From CAZDWZ01 sp964509425 (GTDB lineage: Bacteria > Bdellovibrionota_C > UBA2361 > SZUA-149 > CAZDWZ01), in NCBI GenBank assembly GCA_964509425.1, contig CAZDWZ010000016.1, forward strand, positions 34,307 to 98,306: a DNA stretch of 64,000 nucleotides, read 5' to 3'. The notes beneath the pieces are model-generated. The model saw only the letters and a program-made list of their open reading frames with translations. It was not told the origin of the DNA and made no database searches. This document shows positions 49,265-63,300 of this stretch, one piece after another (position 1 is the stretch's first letter; the number at the start of each line of letters is the position of its first letter). Made by a program: the position numbers and the translations under genes.

Positions 49265-51055
49265 ATGTCTTTCACCGACCTCCGGGAGTACATAGCCGAG
49301 CTCCGCCAGCGCCGCGAGATCGTGGAAATCTCCGCGGAAGTTGATCCCCGCCTGGAGCTCGCCGAGATTCACCGCCGCGTCATCGCACAGGGCGGTCCGG
49401 CGCTGCTTTTTCGCCGGGTAAAAGGAAGCTCGTTTCCAGTTCTCACCAACATGTTCGGCACGAAAGCTCGTGTCGACCTCGCATTCGGCGATCGCGCAAA
49501 ACATCTTGTTTCCGAGGCCGCGAAGCTCCCGGAGGAGCTGTTTCCGCCGAGTTTGGGCGCGTTATGGCGAAAGCGGAACACACTTTTTCAGTTTACCAAA
49601 CTGGGAATCAAGCGTGTCGCTGATGCCCCGGTGCTGGAGAATCGGGCGCTTGACGTGAACCTCGAAGAGCTTCCGGTCATCACTTCTTGGGAGCTGGACG
49701 GCGGTCCCTTTTTCACGCTTCCCTTGGTCTACACCCAACATCCGGACACGAATGTCCCAAATTTGGGGATGTACCGCCTGCAACGTTTCGACCGGAATAC
49801 AACCGGCATGCACATGCAGATCGGAAAAGGCGGCGGGTTTCATCTGGCTCGCGCGCGTGAGAGAAATAAGCCTCTCCCCGCGAATATTTTCCTCGGTGGC
49901 CCGCCGGTCGCCATCCTCTCGGCCATTGCTCCGCTTCCCGAAAATGTGCCCGAGATATTGCTCGCTTCGCTCACTCTCGGGAAAAAATTGAGGATGACGA
50001 AAGCCGCCGAAAGCCCTCTGCCGATACTGGCGGACGCAGAGTTTGTGCTCTGTGGAGAGGTTCCGCACAACGAAGTTCGCCCCGAGGGGCCGTTTGGAGA
50101 TCACTACGGATACTATTCTCTGACTCACGATTTTCCGGTGTTTCGCTGCAAAGCGCTCTTTCATCGGAAGGACGCTATTTACCCCGCGACCGTCGTTGGC
50201 AAGCCACGGCAAGAGGATTTTTTCATAGGAAATTACCTCCAGGAGCTGCTTTCACCGCTCTTTCCTCTCGCCATGCCCTCGGTTCGCGACCTCTGGAGCT
50301 ACGGAGAAACCGGTTATCATTCGCTCGCTGCGGCGGTTGTCCACGAGAGGTATAAACGCGAAGCAATGATGAGCGCGTTTCGCATACTCGGCGAGGGACA
50401 ACTCTCGCTCACGAAATTTCTACTGCTCCTTGATACACCGCTTGATCTCAAGAATTTCCGAGGAGTCTTGGAACATGTTCTGGCACGCGCCGACATGCGA
50501 ACGGATCTCTATGTTTTCTCGAATTTGTCGATGGATACGCTCGATTACACTGGTCCGAAACTTAACGAAGGCAGCAAAGGAGTGCTTGCTGGAATCGGAC
50601 CCGCGAGACGAGATCTGCCGAGAGAGTGGAAGTCGCCGCTCCCCTCGGGAGTCCAGAAAATTCGCGTTTTCTGTGCTGGCTGCCTGGTCGTTTCGTGCGC
50701 AGCAAAGAACACCGACCTCGAAATTATTCGCCGGATCACGACGGACGAAACGTTTCGAGACTGGCCACTGATCGTCCTCGTCGATGACGCCGACGCCGCA
50801 TGTGAGAGCGAGCCGCGTTTCCTCTGGACGGTATTCACTCGATTCGAACCGGCCGCCGATATTCACGCCGGTGCGGTAAACGTTCAGCGCTTTCATCCGG
50901 TCGTCGAAGGTCCAGTCGTCATCGATGCGAGGATGAAGCCGAGCTATCCCGATGAACTTTTCTGCAGCGAAGAAGTCTCTCGCCTCGTCGATTCGCGGTG
51001 GAAAGACTATTTTCCGGACGGCAAACTCGAGCGTAATCCCTCCTTCGCATTCTAA
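49265..51055 (+). CDS. UbiD-family decarboxylase, menaquinone (SCO4490-type)
   Basis: The 596-residue product is a prenyl-FMN-dependent UbiD-family decarboxylase: TQHPDTNVPNLGMYRLQRFD, and NEVRPEGPFGDHYGYYS holding the conserved E-x-R-x-E-like active site. The length and details agree with the SCO4490-type decarboxylase that acts in the futalosine menaquinone pathway, rather than E. coli UbiD (about 497 residues). With mqnB and ubiE in this window, a menaquinone role is likely. The prenyltransferase UbiX is not visible here. An AAGGCG ribosome site precedes the ATG. Confidence 0.85.
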   Translation: MSFTDLREYIAELRQRREIVEISAEVDPRLELAEIHRRVIAQGGPALLFRRVKGSSFPVLTNMFGTKARVDLAFGDRAKHLVSEAAKLPEELFPPSLGALWRKRNTLFQFTKLGIKRVADAPVLENRALDVNLEELPVITSWELDGGPFFTLPLVYTQHPDTNVPNLGMYRLQRFDRNTTGMHMQIGKGGGFHLARARERNKPLPANIFLGGPPVAILSAIAPLPENVPEILLASLTLGKKLRMTKAAESPLPILADAEFVLCGEVPHNEVRPEGPFGDHYGYYSLTHDFPVFRCKALFHRKDAIYPATVVGKPRQEDFFIGNYLQELLSPLFPLAMPSVRDLWSYGETGYHSLAAAVVHERYKREAMMSAFRILGEGQLSLTKFLLLLDTPLDLKNFRGVLEHVLARADMRTDLYVFSNLSMDTLDYTGPKLNEGSKGVLAGIGPARRDLPREWKSPLPSGVQKIRVFCAGCLVVSCAAKNTDLEIIRRITTDETFRDWPLIVLVDDADAACESEPRFLWTVFTRFEPAADIHAGAVNVQRFHPVVEGPVVIDARMKPSYPDELFCSEEVSRLVDSRWKDYFPDGKLERNPSFAF

Positions 51056-51345
51056 AGCGTTTCCACGTTTCCGATCGAATTAGCAGGAATCAGACTTCTG
51101 AATCCCTGCTCTTCGAATTCTCACAGTGTTTCTGCTCACCAGACTGCGCGTCCGATCGCGCCCTTTATTCAATATTTTCGGCTGCTTCATCAGCAAACAT
51201 TCAGGTTTTTCGACATAACCGGCTGCGATTGATCCATGTCATTTAACTAAAGCCCGAACGACAATTTTACGAAGCAATTCTAGGGGGTTTTGACTCTAAC
51301 TTTAGTCGTAACCCAAGCAAAGGAAGGTTTCCGGGATTACACAGA
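51056..51345. other. upstream region of the adhesin gene
   Basis: This 290-bp region between the UbiD-family gene and the adhesin should hold the adhesin promoter. It is A/T-richer than its surroundings, with no clear terminator after the UbiD-family gene and no promoter I can fix with confidence. Confidence 0.3.
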
Positions 51346-54300
51346 ATGTTTTCGAATAGGAGAAGAAGACAGCTGAATGCGCGGCGAGCGCTCTGCCGTT
51401 TGGTTTTCTGTGTTTTCTCAATCCTGTCTTTTCTTCTTCCCGCAGAGAGCTTCGGCGGCGCTTCCCCAATTGCGGGAACCGAGACTCGAGTCAACACCAC
51501 AACCACGAATACTCAGCGCACTGCGTTCGAGACACCACGAAGCATCGCGCAAGATTTTGACGGAAACTACGTTGTCGTCTGGGCGGACAGCGCGACAGAG
51601 GGGCTGCTAAACGTCGGAGTTTACGGTCAACGATTTTCCGCAAATGGAACAGCAGCAGGAACTCAACTCCATATCAACACGACAACTGCCGGCGCTCAAG
51701 ATCACCCCGCGGTTGCGATGGCTTTCGACGGAAGGTTCGTCGTCGTTTGGAGCGGAGCCGGGACGGGCGATGCCACCGGTATTTACGCCCAGCGGTATAA
51801 CGCTGCGGGAGTGGCGCAAGGCACTGAATTCCGGGTCAACACCTATACAACAAACGCCCAGCAAGAACCTTCCGTTACGATGGACTCAGAAGGAAATTTC
51901 GTTGTCGTTTGGTGGGGAGAGGGAACCGGGGACACCTCGGGTATCTTCGCTCAGCGATACAACGCATCCGGTGTGGCTCAGGGAAGCGAGTTCCGGGTCA
52001 GCACGACAACCGGCGGAACGAGGCAATACCCTGACATCAGCTGCGATCCCTCGGGTAACTTCGTCGTTACCTGGAGCGGACAAGGCACGGGGGATACCGC
52101 CGGCGTCTTTGGACAACGGTATTCAAGAACCGGCGTCGCTCAAGGCTCGGAATTCCGCCTGAACACCACGACTGCAGGTACACAACAATACGCCCGCGTC
52201 GCTGTGGACTCCGCCGGTAATTTTATCACCACCTGGAGCGGCCAAGGCCCGGGCGATACTACCGGGGTTCATGCGCAACGCTACAACGCTGCCGGCACGG
52301 CCCAAGGCTCTGAGTTCCGGGTGAACACCACCACCGGAAACAACCAGCGCTATTCGTTACCGATGGTGGACTCGAGCGGAAACTTTGTCATCACGTGGAC
52401 GGATAGCGCCTCAGATGGAAGCAACAACGGGATCTATGCGCAGCAGTACGACTCCGGGGGAACGGCGGTTCAAACGGAGTTTCGAGTAAACGCCACCACT
52501 TCGAACAATCAGCAGTTTTCTTCGGGGATTCTTCAGAACAATGGAGACTTCACAATTATCTGGAGTGGTGAAGGAACTGGGGATACTACCGGCGTTTTTT
52601 CCCGGCGATACGATAAGAGCCAGTACCAAATCTTCAGCACCAACTCGACGTCGCCGTATAACATCTACGCGATAAGCGAGACCACCGGCGCAGGATCCCT
52701 CATCGGAAACGGAAGCGATGACTCAAACGCGAGTGCTCGAGATCCGGTAAGCGGCGACATTTTCTATCTGGAGATCGGAAGCCCGACTGCGAATCTCTGG
52801 CGCTTTAACCCGCTCACCGGTACGAATACCGACCTTGGGAATGTCACCGGCCTGGCGGCGTCGATCATCAAGATGAGCTTCCATCCGAATGGGACGTTGT
52901 GGATCGCGACGGGAAGCGCCAGCAACACCTTGTATCAGATCCCCTTGACTGCCGGCGCCCCGATTTCGGGCGGCTCGGTTACCGTCGGAGGAAGTGCACT
53001 CGCGACGGGAAGCGGTGATATGGTGTTTGATAAGAACGGGGTGCTTTGGTACGTCGCGGGAAACTCGCTCTACACTGTCGATACTGCAACGCGAAATGCC
53101 ACGCTCATCGGCGTCATTGCTCCGGCGATTACGATCAACGGTGCCGCGTTTAGTAGAAGCGGTGTCCTCTACGCTCACGCAGGCGACAATATCTACACGC
53201 TGAACCAGACTACTGCAGCCGCTACGCTGGTCGGCAACTACGGCGGAGCAGGCGGAATCACCGACCTTGGAAGCGCGGCCTCGGAGACCAACCAGACTCC
53301 GATAAACGATGTGCCCAGCACCCAATCCACTACAGACGCGTCGCCGCTGGTGTTTTCATCCGGAAATGGAAATCTCATCAGCATCGACGATTTCGACGCG
53401 GGAAGCAGCTCGGTGACGGTGACGCTCACCGCAACCGCGGGCACGATCTCGCTCTCCGGGACCACGGGGCTTTCCTTCTCGACGGGCGACGGAACGGCTG
53501 ATGCGACGATGACTTTCTCGGGTGCCCAAACCGACATCCACACCGCGCTCGCGGGAATGAGTCTTACCTTCCCACCAAATACGACGACCACGGCCTATCT
53601 CACGATATTGACCAACGACAATGGAAACACCGGAGGTGGCGGCGCGAAAACCGATAGCGACACGATTGGAGTCATCGTTACTGACGCGACTCCTCCGGTG
53701 GTTACGGTCGACAATTTAACGACCAACGACACCACTCCTCCGTTGACCGGGACGGTGGATGATACGACCGCAACGATTTCGGTCACGGTGAACGGCAACA
53801 CGTATCCGGCAACAAACAACGCGAACGGAACGTGGACACTCGCAAACAACACCATTGCGCCGGCGCTCGCGAACGGAACGTATAACGTTTCCGTATCAGC
53901 GACCGACGCCTATGCGAACGTCGGAAACGATGCAACGACGAACGAACTCGTTATCGATACGGTATCGCCGACAGTGACCAACGTCACGTCGAGCACGACG
54001 AACGGAGCATATACGGTCGGGCAGGTCATTCCGATCACGATCACCTTCTCTGAGAGCGTCATTGTCACCGGCACTCCGCAGCTTACTCTCGAAACCGGGG
54101 CGTCGGATGCAGTTGTTAACTACACCTCCGGAAGCGGAACAAACACACTGACATTCAACTATACCGTCGCCGCCGGTCACACGACTGGAGATCTCGACTA
54201 TATTTCCGCGGCAGCGCTCGCGCTAAACGGCGGAACCATCCGGGATGCCGCAACAAATAATGCGACGATCACCCTTCCGGCTCCGGCGGCCTCTGGATCG

Positions 54301-57300
54301 CTCGGGAACAACAAGGCAATCGTAATCGACACGACGCCTCCGACGGTAACAAATGTTACTTCGAGCACCGCAAACGGCACCTACACGGTGGGTCAGGTTA
54401 TTCCGATCACGGTGACCTTCTCTGAGAACGTCACGGTCACCGGCACCCCGCAGATCACGCTTGAGACGGGCGCGTCCGATGCAGTTGTGAACTATACTTC
54501 AGGAAGTGGAACCAACACGCTCACGTTTAACTACACCGTCGCGGCGGGACACACGACTCTCGACCTCGATTACATCTCGGCGGCGGCGCTTGCCTTAAAC
54601 GGCGGAACCATTCGCGACGCAGCAACAAACAACGCAACCCTGACGCTCGCTGCGCCGGGTGCCGCAGGTTCGCTTGGGAACAACAAAGCAATCGTCATCG
54701 ATACGACTGCGCCGACCGTCACGAACGTCACTTCAAGCACCACGAACGGCACGTATACTGTTGGTCAGGTTATTCCGGTGACAGTGACCTTCTCGGAAGT
54801 GGTGAACGTGACCGGAACACCGCAGCTCACTCTCGAAACCGGAACGACTGATGCGGTCGTGAACTACAGCTCGGGCACCGGAACGAACACGCTCACGTTT
54901 ACCTACACGGTGGCAGCGGGCCATACGACCCCAGACCTCGATTACATCTCGGCAGCGGCGCTTGCGCTAAACGGCGGAACTATCCGCGATGCAGCGACGA
55001 ACAACGCGACTCTGACGCTCGCTGCTCCGGGTGCCGCGGGATCGCTCGGAAATAACAAGGCCCTCGTGATCGATACGACGGCGCCCACGGTGACCAACGT
55101 AACGTCAAGCACGACGGACGGAAGCTATACGGTCGGACAGGTTATTCCAATCACCGTCACGTTCTCCGAAGTCGTTACAGTCACTGGAACTCCTCAGATT
55201 ACGCTTGAGACGGGTTCGACCGATGCGGTCGTAAACTACACTTCGGGAAGTGGAACGAACACGCTTACCTTTAACTACACGGTTGCTGCTGGCCACACGG
55301 CCGCGGACTTGGACTACATCTCAGCAGCCGCTCTCGCGCTAAATGGTGGCACGATACGCGATGCGGCAACAAACAATGCTACTTTAACGCTCGCTGCGCC
55401 GGGTGCTGCTGGATCGCTCGGAAACAACAAAGCCCTGGTGATCGATACGACGGCGCCAACGGTGACGAACGTAACGTCGAGCACGACGGATGGAAGTTAC
55501 ACGGTCGGACAAGTGATTCCGATCATGATCACCTTCTCTGAAGTAGTGACCGTCACCGGCACGCCGCAGATCACGCTCGAAACGGGAACCTCCGACGCAG
55601 TTGTGAACTACACTTCCGGCAGCGGGACGAACACCCTCACATTTAACTACACCGTCGCCGCGGGACATACGACCGCCGACTTGACCTATATCTCAACTAC
55701 GGCTCTCGCTCTAAACGGCGGGACGATTCTTGATGCCGCGACCAATGCCGCAACTCTCACGCTCGTGAGTCCAGCTGCTCCGGGATCGCTCGGTGCAAAT
55801 AAAGCCATCGTGATCGACACCACCGCACCAACAGTGACAAACGTTACCTCGACCACGACTGACGGAAGTTATACGGTCGGACAAGTCATTCCAATCACCG
55901 TCACGTTCTCCGAAGTTGTGACGGTAACCGGAACTCCTCAAATTACGCTTGAGACGGGCGCATCAGATGCGGTTGTGAACTTCACCTCCGGCAGCGGAAC
56001 GAATACACTTACGTTCAACTACACGGTCGCCGCAGGGCACACGACAAGCGACCTGACGTATATCTCGACCACAGCGCTCGCGTTAAACGGTGGAACCATC
56101 GTGGATGCCGCAACGAACGCTGCAACGTTGACACTCGCAGGTCCGGCCGCTCCGGGTTCGCTCGGCGCAAATAAAGCAATCGTCATCGACACCACCGCAC
56201 CAACGGTGACCAACGTTACGTCCACCACCACTGACGGCAGTTATACCGTTGGTCAGGTGATCCCGATCACAGTTACGTTCTCCGAAGTTGTCACGGTAAC
56301 TGGAACTCCGCAGATTACCCTCGAGACCGGCGCATCCGATGCCGTCGTGAATTACACTTCGGGCAGCGGAACGAATACACTGACATTTAACTATACAGTC
56401 GCTGCGGGACACACGACCAGCGACCTCACGTATATTTCGACCACGGCGTTGGCACTCAATGGCGGAACGATCACCGATGCCGCAACCAATGCCGCGACCC
56501 TAACACTCGCGGGACCTGCAGATCCGGGATCACTTGGCGCGAATAAGGCGATTGTGATCGACACCACCATCCCCACAGTTACGAACGTGAGCTCAACGAC
56601 TCTGGATGGCAGCTACAATCTTGGCGACATTATCTTGGTCACCGTCACCTTCAGCGAGACAGTGACGGTTTCCGGAACTCCGCAAATCACGCTTGAGACG
56701 GGAACAACCGACCGAACGGTGAACTATGCATCCGGAAGCGGGTCAAACACCTTGGTTTTTGCTTACACAGTCCAAGCGGGTGATACCACCGGAGACCTCG
56801 ATTACGTTGCCGGTTCACTGGTCTTAAACGGCGGCACCATTCGCGATGCGGCGCTGAATAACGCCAATCTCACTTTGGCGGCACCGGGTGCCCCAACTTC
56901 GCTCGGCGCGAATAAGGCGATCATTATCGATACGACTGCTCCGGCGGCACCGGCGATCACCGCGGTGAGCACCGACACCGGCACGTTGAACAATGACGGA
57001 ATCACGAACGATAGCTCACTCGTGATTTCAGGAACTGCTGAGGCGCTCAGCCTTGTTGAAGTGTTCCTCGATGGCGTCAGCATCGGCACCACCTCCGCGA
57101 ACGGAGCCGGTGTTTGGAGCTTCGACTATACCGGAACTCCTCTCTCAGATGACACGTACTCACTGACTGCAACGGCCACCGATGGAGCAGGTAACACCTC
57201 GGCTCCAAGCGCTCCTTTCGTGCTTGTGGTGGACACCACTGCGCCGAATGCTCCCGTCGTGGCGGCAATCACAACCGACAGCGGTTCGTTAAACAATGAC

Positions 57301-60300
57301 GGAATCACAAACGACGATACGCTGGTGTTTAACGGCACAGCCGAAGCAAACAGCATCGTTGAGGTTTTCGTTGACGGTGTTTCAGTTGGAACCACTTCCG
57401 CAAATGGCGCCGGCGTCTGGAGCTTCGATTATACCGGCACACCGCTTACCGACGACACATACAGCATCACGGCGACCGCGAGAGATGCTGCCGGCAATAC
57501 CTCGGCTCCAAGTGCTGCGTTTACGGTGGTGGTCGATACCTTGGCTCCTGCGGCGCCGGCAATCACGACGATCTCAACCGACAGTGGCGCGGCCGATGGA
57601 ATCACTAACGACAACACTCTTTTCTTCAACGGCACGGCAGAAGCCAATAGCATCGTCGAGGTATTTGTAAACGGCGTCTCGCAAGGAACCGTCACAGCAA
57701 ATGGAGCCGGTGTCTGGAGCTTTGATTACACAGGCACTCCTCTCACAGACGGAAGCTACAGCATTACTGCAACGGCGACCGACACCGCTGGAAACGCCTC
57801 GGCTCCGAGTGCAGCGTTTCCAGTTGTCGTCGACACCGCTACTCCGGCTGCTCCGGTGGTTACGTCCGTTACCGTTGACAGTGCTGCCGCTGACGGGATC
57901 ACCAACGATCCGACGCTGTTCCTGAACGGAACCGCCGAAGCAAACAGCCTCGTTGAAGTTTTCCGCGATGGAATTTCCATCGGCACGGTCTCGGCGAACG
58001 GCGGCGGGCTCTGGTCATTCGACTACACCGGAACGACGCTTCCAGATGCAACTTACAGCATCACGGCAACAGCTCGTGACACCGCTGGAAATACCTCCGT
58101 CCCGAGCGCTCCGTTTACCGTCGTGGTTGACACCGTCGCTCCGGCGGCACCAGTGTTCACAACGATCTCGACGGACAGTGAAGCGGCCGACGGAATCACG
58201 AATGACAACACGCTTATCTTCAATGGAACGGCTGAAGCAAACAGCCTGGTTGAAGTATTCATCAACGGCATCTCTCAAGGCACGGTAACGGCGGACGGAG
58301 CGGGCCTCTGGTCGTTTGACTACACCGGAACGCCTCTCACGGACGGCACGTACTCACTCACCGCTACGTCCACCGACATCGCAGGAAACATCTCGGCTCC
58401 GAGCGCTCCGTTTACGTTGGTTATTGACACTTCGACTCCTGCAGCTCCAGCCGTCACCTCGATTACGACGGACAGCAATCTCGTAGACGGCATCACGAAC
58501 GACAACACGCTGCTCTTCAACGGAACCGCTGAAGCAAACAGCCTCGTAGAAATTTTCCTCGATGGGCTCTCAATCGGAACCGTGACCACGAACGGGGCGG
58601 GACTCTGGTCGTTTGATTACACTGGAACACCGCTCGCAGATCAGACCTACAGCATCACGGCAACCGCTCAAGACTCCGCAGGCAATACCTCAGCTCCGAG
58701 CGCACCATTTGTTGTCGTGGTCGACACGGGCACTCCGGCCGCACCGGTGGTCACCTCGGTCAGCACCGACAGCGAAGCCGCTGACGGAATCACGAACGAT
58801 AATACGTTGTTCGTAAACGGAACTGCTGAATCAAACAGCCTCGTCGAGATTTTCCTCGATGGACTCTCTATTGGAACTGTCACTGCAAACGGCGCCGGAC
58901 TCTGGTCGTTTGATTACACTGGAACACCGCTCGCAGATCAGACCTACAGCATCACTGCGACGGCAACCGACACTGCGGGCAACACCTCAGCTCCGAGCGC
59001 GCCGTTTACGCTCACGGTTGATACGGCGGCACCGGCTGTGCCGGTCGTCGCGTCCATCACCACGGACAGCGATGCGATCGACGGCATCACGAACGATAAT
59101 ACGCTCCTTTTCAACGGAACCGCCGAGGCAAACAGCCTTGTAGAGGTTTTCCTTGATGGCGCTTCAATTGGCACCGTGGCCGCAAACGGCGCAGGACTCT
59201 GGTCGTTTGATTACACTGGAACGCCGCTCGCCGATCAGACCTACAGCATCACTGCAACCGCTCAAGACGCCGCAGGAAATACCTCGGCTCCGAGCGCGCC
59301 GTTTACCGTCATCGTTGATACCTCCACTCCGGCGGCCCCGGTCGTAACTTCGATTACGACGGACAGCAATCTCGTAGACGGTATCACCAACGACAACACG
59401 TTGTTTATCAACGGAACCGCGGAAGCGAATAGCGTCGTCGAGGTCTTCCTCGGTGGGCTCTCAATCGGAACCGTAACTGCCGACGGCGCTGGAGCGTGGA
59501 GCTTCGATTACACCGGAACGCCTCTTACCGATGGCACCTATAGCTTCACCGCGACGGCAACCGATACCGCAGGGAACACCTCGGCCCCAAGCGCACCGTT
59601 TGCGGTTGTGGTTGATACCGCGACCCCGGCGGCCCCGGTCGTAACTTCAATCACGACTGACAGCAATCTCGTCGATGGAATTACGAACGACAATTCGCTG
59701 TTCTTCAACGGAACCGCTGAAGCAAACAGTCTCGTTGAAGTCTTCCTCGACGGCGCATCCCTCGGAACGGTAGTCGCGGACGGCGCGGGTCTCTGGTCGT
59801 TCGACCACACTGGAACGCCTCTCGCGGATGCGACGTATCTCGTCACCGCGACCGCGCAGGACATCGCTGGGAACGTTTCGATTCTGAGCGCACCGTTTAC
59901 GGTTGTTGTTGATACCGCGACGCCAGCGGCACCGGTCGTCACCTCGATCACGACCGACAGCGACGCAGTAGACGGTATCACGAGCGACAACACCCTGCTC
60001 TTCAATGGAACCGCTGAAGCAAACAGTATCGTTGAAGTATTCCTCGACGGCGCTTCGATTGGAACCGTGGCCGCCGACGGCGCAGGTCTCTGGTCTTTCG
60101 ACCACACCGGCTTTACTCTCCCGGATGCGACGTATCTCGTCACCGCAACCACGACCGACACCGCAGGAAACACTTCAGTCCCGAGCGCGCCGTTTACGGT
60201 TGTCGTCGATACCGGAGCTCCGGCAGCACCGGTCGTCACCTCGATTACGACCGATAGCAATCTCGTAGACGGCATCACGAGCGACAATACTCTGCTCTTC

Positions 60301-63300
60301 AACGGAACTGCTGAAGCAAACAGCCTCGTTGAAGTCTTCGTCGACGGCGCTTCAATCGGCACGGTGGCCGCGAACGGCGCAGGTCTCTGGTCGTTTGACC
60401 ACACCGGCTTCCCGCTCCCGGATGCTACTTATCTCGTGACCGCGACGGCAACGGACACCGCTGGAAACACTTCCATGCCAAGTGCACCATTTACGGTCGT
60501 CGTCGACACGGCTGCACCGGCAGCTCCGGTAGTCACGTCGATCACCACGGATAGCGACGCCGTCGATGGCATCACGAACGACAATACTCTGTTCTTCAAC
60601 GGAACTGCTGAAGCGAACAGCCTCGTTGAAGTTTATCTCGACGGCGCATCTATCGGCACTGTAGCCGCTGACGGCGCAGGTCTCTGGTCGTTCGATTACA
60701 CCGGAATCCCTCTCGCCGATGCTACCTACAGCATCACCGCTACGGCTCGCGATACTGCAGGAAACACCTCGGTTCCAAGCGCTCCGTTTACTGTCATTGT
60801 TGATACCTCTACTCCGGCCGCTCCAGTCGTGAGCGCGGTCTCATTGGATAGTGGCATCGCGGACGGCATCACGAATGACGATACGCTCGTAATTAGCGGA
60901 ACCGCCGAGGCGAACAGTCTCGTGGAAGTGTTCCTCGACGGGGCTTCTATCGGAACGGTCACGGCGGACGGTGCGGGACTCTGGTCGTTTGATTATACTG
61001 CTACACCGCTTGCGGATGCGACCTACAGTATCACCGCTACCGCAGAGGATTCGGCTGGAAATATTTCGGCGCCAAGCGCTCCGTTCGCGCTCGTGATTGA
61101 TACGGCGCCTCCGGCAGCTCCGGTTGTCACGTCGATTACGACCGACAGTAATCTCGTAGATGGCATAACGAACGATAATACCCTCTTCTTTAACGGAACC
61201 GCGGAAGCGAACAGTGTTGTCGAAGTATTCCTCGACGGCGCTTCTCTCGGAACCGTAAGCGCAAACGGGGCCGGTCTCTGGTCGTTCGACCACACTGGCT
61301 TTACTCTCCCGGATGCGACCTATCTCGTCACCGCGACAGCAACCGATTCCGCCGGGAATACGTCGGTTCCGAGTGCGCCGTTTACGGTTGTTGTTGATAC
61401 CGCGACCCCTGCGGCTCCGGTCGTCACGTCCATCACGACTGACAGCGATGTGGTTGACGGCATCACCAACGACAACACGCTGTTCTTTAACGGAACTGCT
61501 GAGGCGAACAGCCTGGTTGAGGTATTCCTCGACGGCGCTTCCATCGGAACTGTCGTCGCTGACGGCGCGGGCCTCTGGTCGTTCGATCACACCGGAACGC
61601 CTCTCGCCGATGCAACCTATCTCGTGACCGCGACGGCGCAGGATGCTGCTGGAAATACCTCTGTTCCGAGCGCACCGTTTACGGTTGTGGTTGATACCGC
61701 GACCCCAGCGGCACCGGTGGTCACCTCGATTACGACCGACAGCAATCTCGTAGACGGCATCACCAATGACAACACGCTGTTCTTCAACGGAACCGCTGAA
61801 GCAAACAGCCTGGTTGAGGTCTTCCTCGACGGCGCCTCGATCGGAACTGTTGCAGCAGACGGAGCAGGTCTCTGGTCGTTCGATCACACCGGATTCACTC
61901 TGCCGGATGCGACCTATCTCGTCACTGCAACGGCAACGGATTCCGCTGGAAACACCTCGGTCCCGAGCGCACCGTTTACGGTTGTGGTTGATACCTTGAC
62001 CCCAGCGGCACCGGTGGTCACCTCGATTACGACCGATAGCAATCTCGTAGACGGCATCACCAACGACAACACGCTGTTTTTCAACGGAACCGCCGAAGCA
62101 AATAGCCTCGTTCAGGTATTCCTCGACGGCGCATCAATCGGAACGGTTGCTGCAGACGGCGCTGGCCTCTGGTCGTTCGACCACACCGGCTTCACGCTCC
62201 CGGATGCCACCTACCTGGTTACCGCGACAGCAACCGACACCGCTGGCAATGCATCGGTGCCAAGCGCTCCGTTTACGGTTGTGGTCGATACGGCAACTCC
62301 GGCAGCTCCGGTCGTCACTTCGATCACCACCGACAGCGACATTGTCGACGGCATCACGAACGACAACACGCTGTTCTTCAACGGAACTGCTGAGGCAAAC
62401 AGCGTTGTTCAAGTGTATCTGGATGGCGCATCGCTCGGAACTGTGGTTGCCGACGGCGCAGGTCTCTGGTCGTTAGACCACACCGGAACGCCTCTTGCGG
62501 ATGCGACGTATTTAGTCACCGCAGCCTCGACGGATACAGCAGGAAACACCTCGGTCCCGAGCGCATCGTTTACGGTGGTCGTTGATACTGCTACTCCGGC
62601 GGCACCGGCGGTTACCTCGATTACTACCGACAGCAATCTTGTCGACGGTATCACAAACGACAATACGCTCCTCTTTAACGGAACCGCGGAAGCGAACAGC
62701 GTTGTTGAAGTCTTCCTCGATGGCGCCTCAATTGGCACAGTAAGCGCTGACGGCGCGGGTCTCTGGTCGTTCGACCATACCGGCTTCACGCTCCCGGATG
62801 CGACTTATTTGGTGACTGCAACGGCAACGGATTCTGCAGGAAACACCTCGGTCCCGAGCGCGCCATTTACCGTCGTCGTTGATACCGCGACCCCAGCAGC
62901 GCCGGTCGTCACGTCGATCACGACGGACAGCGATGCAGCAGACGGCATTACGAGTGATAACTCCCTGTTCTTCAATGGAACCGCTGAAGCAAACAGCATC
63001 GTTCAAGTATTCCTCGACGGCGCTTCCATCGGGACCGTAGTTGCCAACGGCGCCGGCCTTTGGTCTTTCGATCACACCGGCTTTGCGCTCCCGGATGCAA
63101 CCTATCTCGTGACCGCAACCTCGCAGGATACCGCTGGAAATACTTCGGTCCCGAGCGCGCCGTTTACGGTTGTTGTTGACACCGCAACCCCGGCGGCTCC
63201 GGTCGTTACCTCGATCACGACCGATAGTAATCTCGTCGACGGCATCACGAACGACGACATGCTGTTCTTCAATGGAACGGCCGAAGCAAATAGCGTTGTT

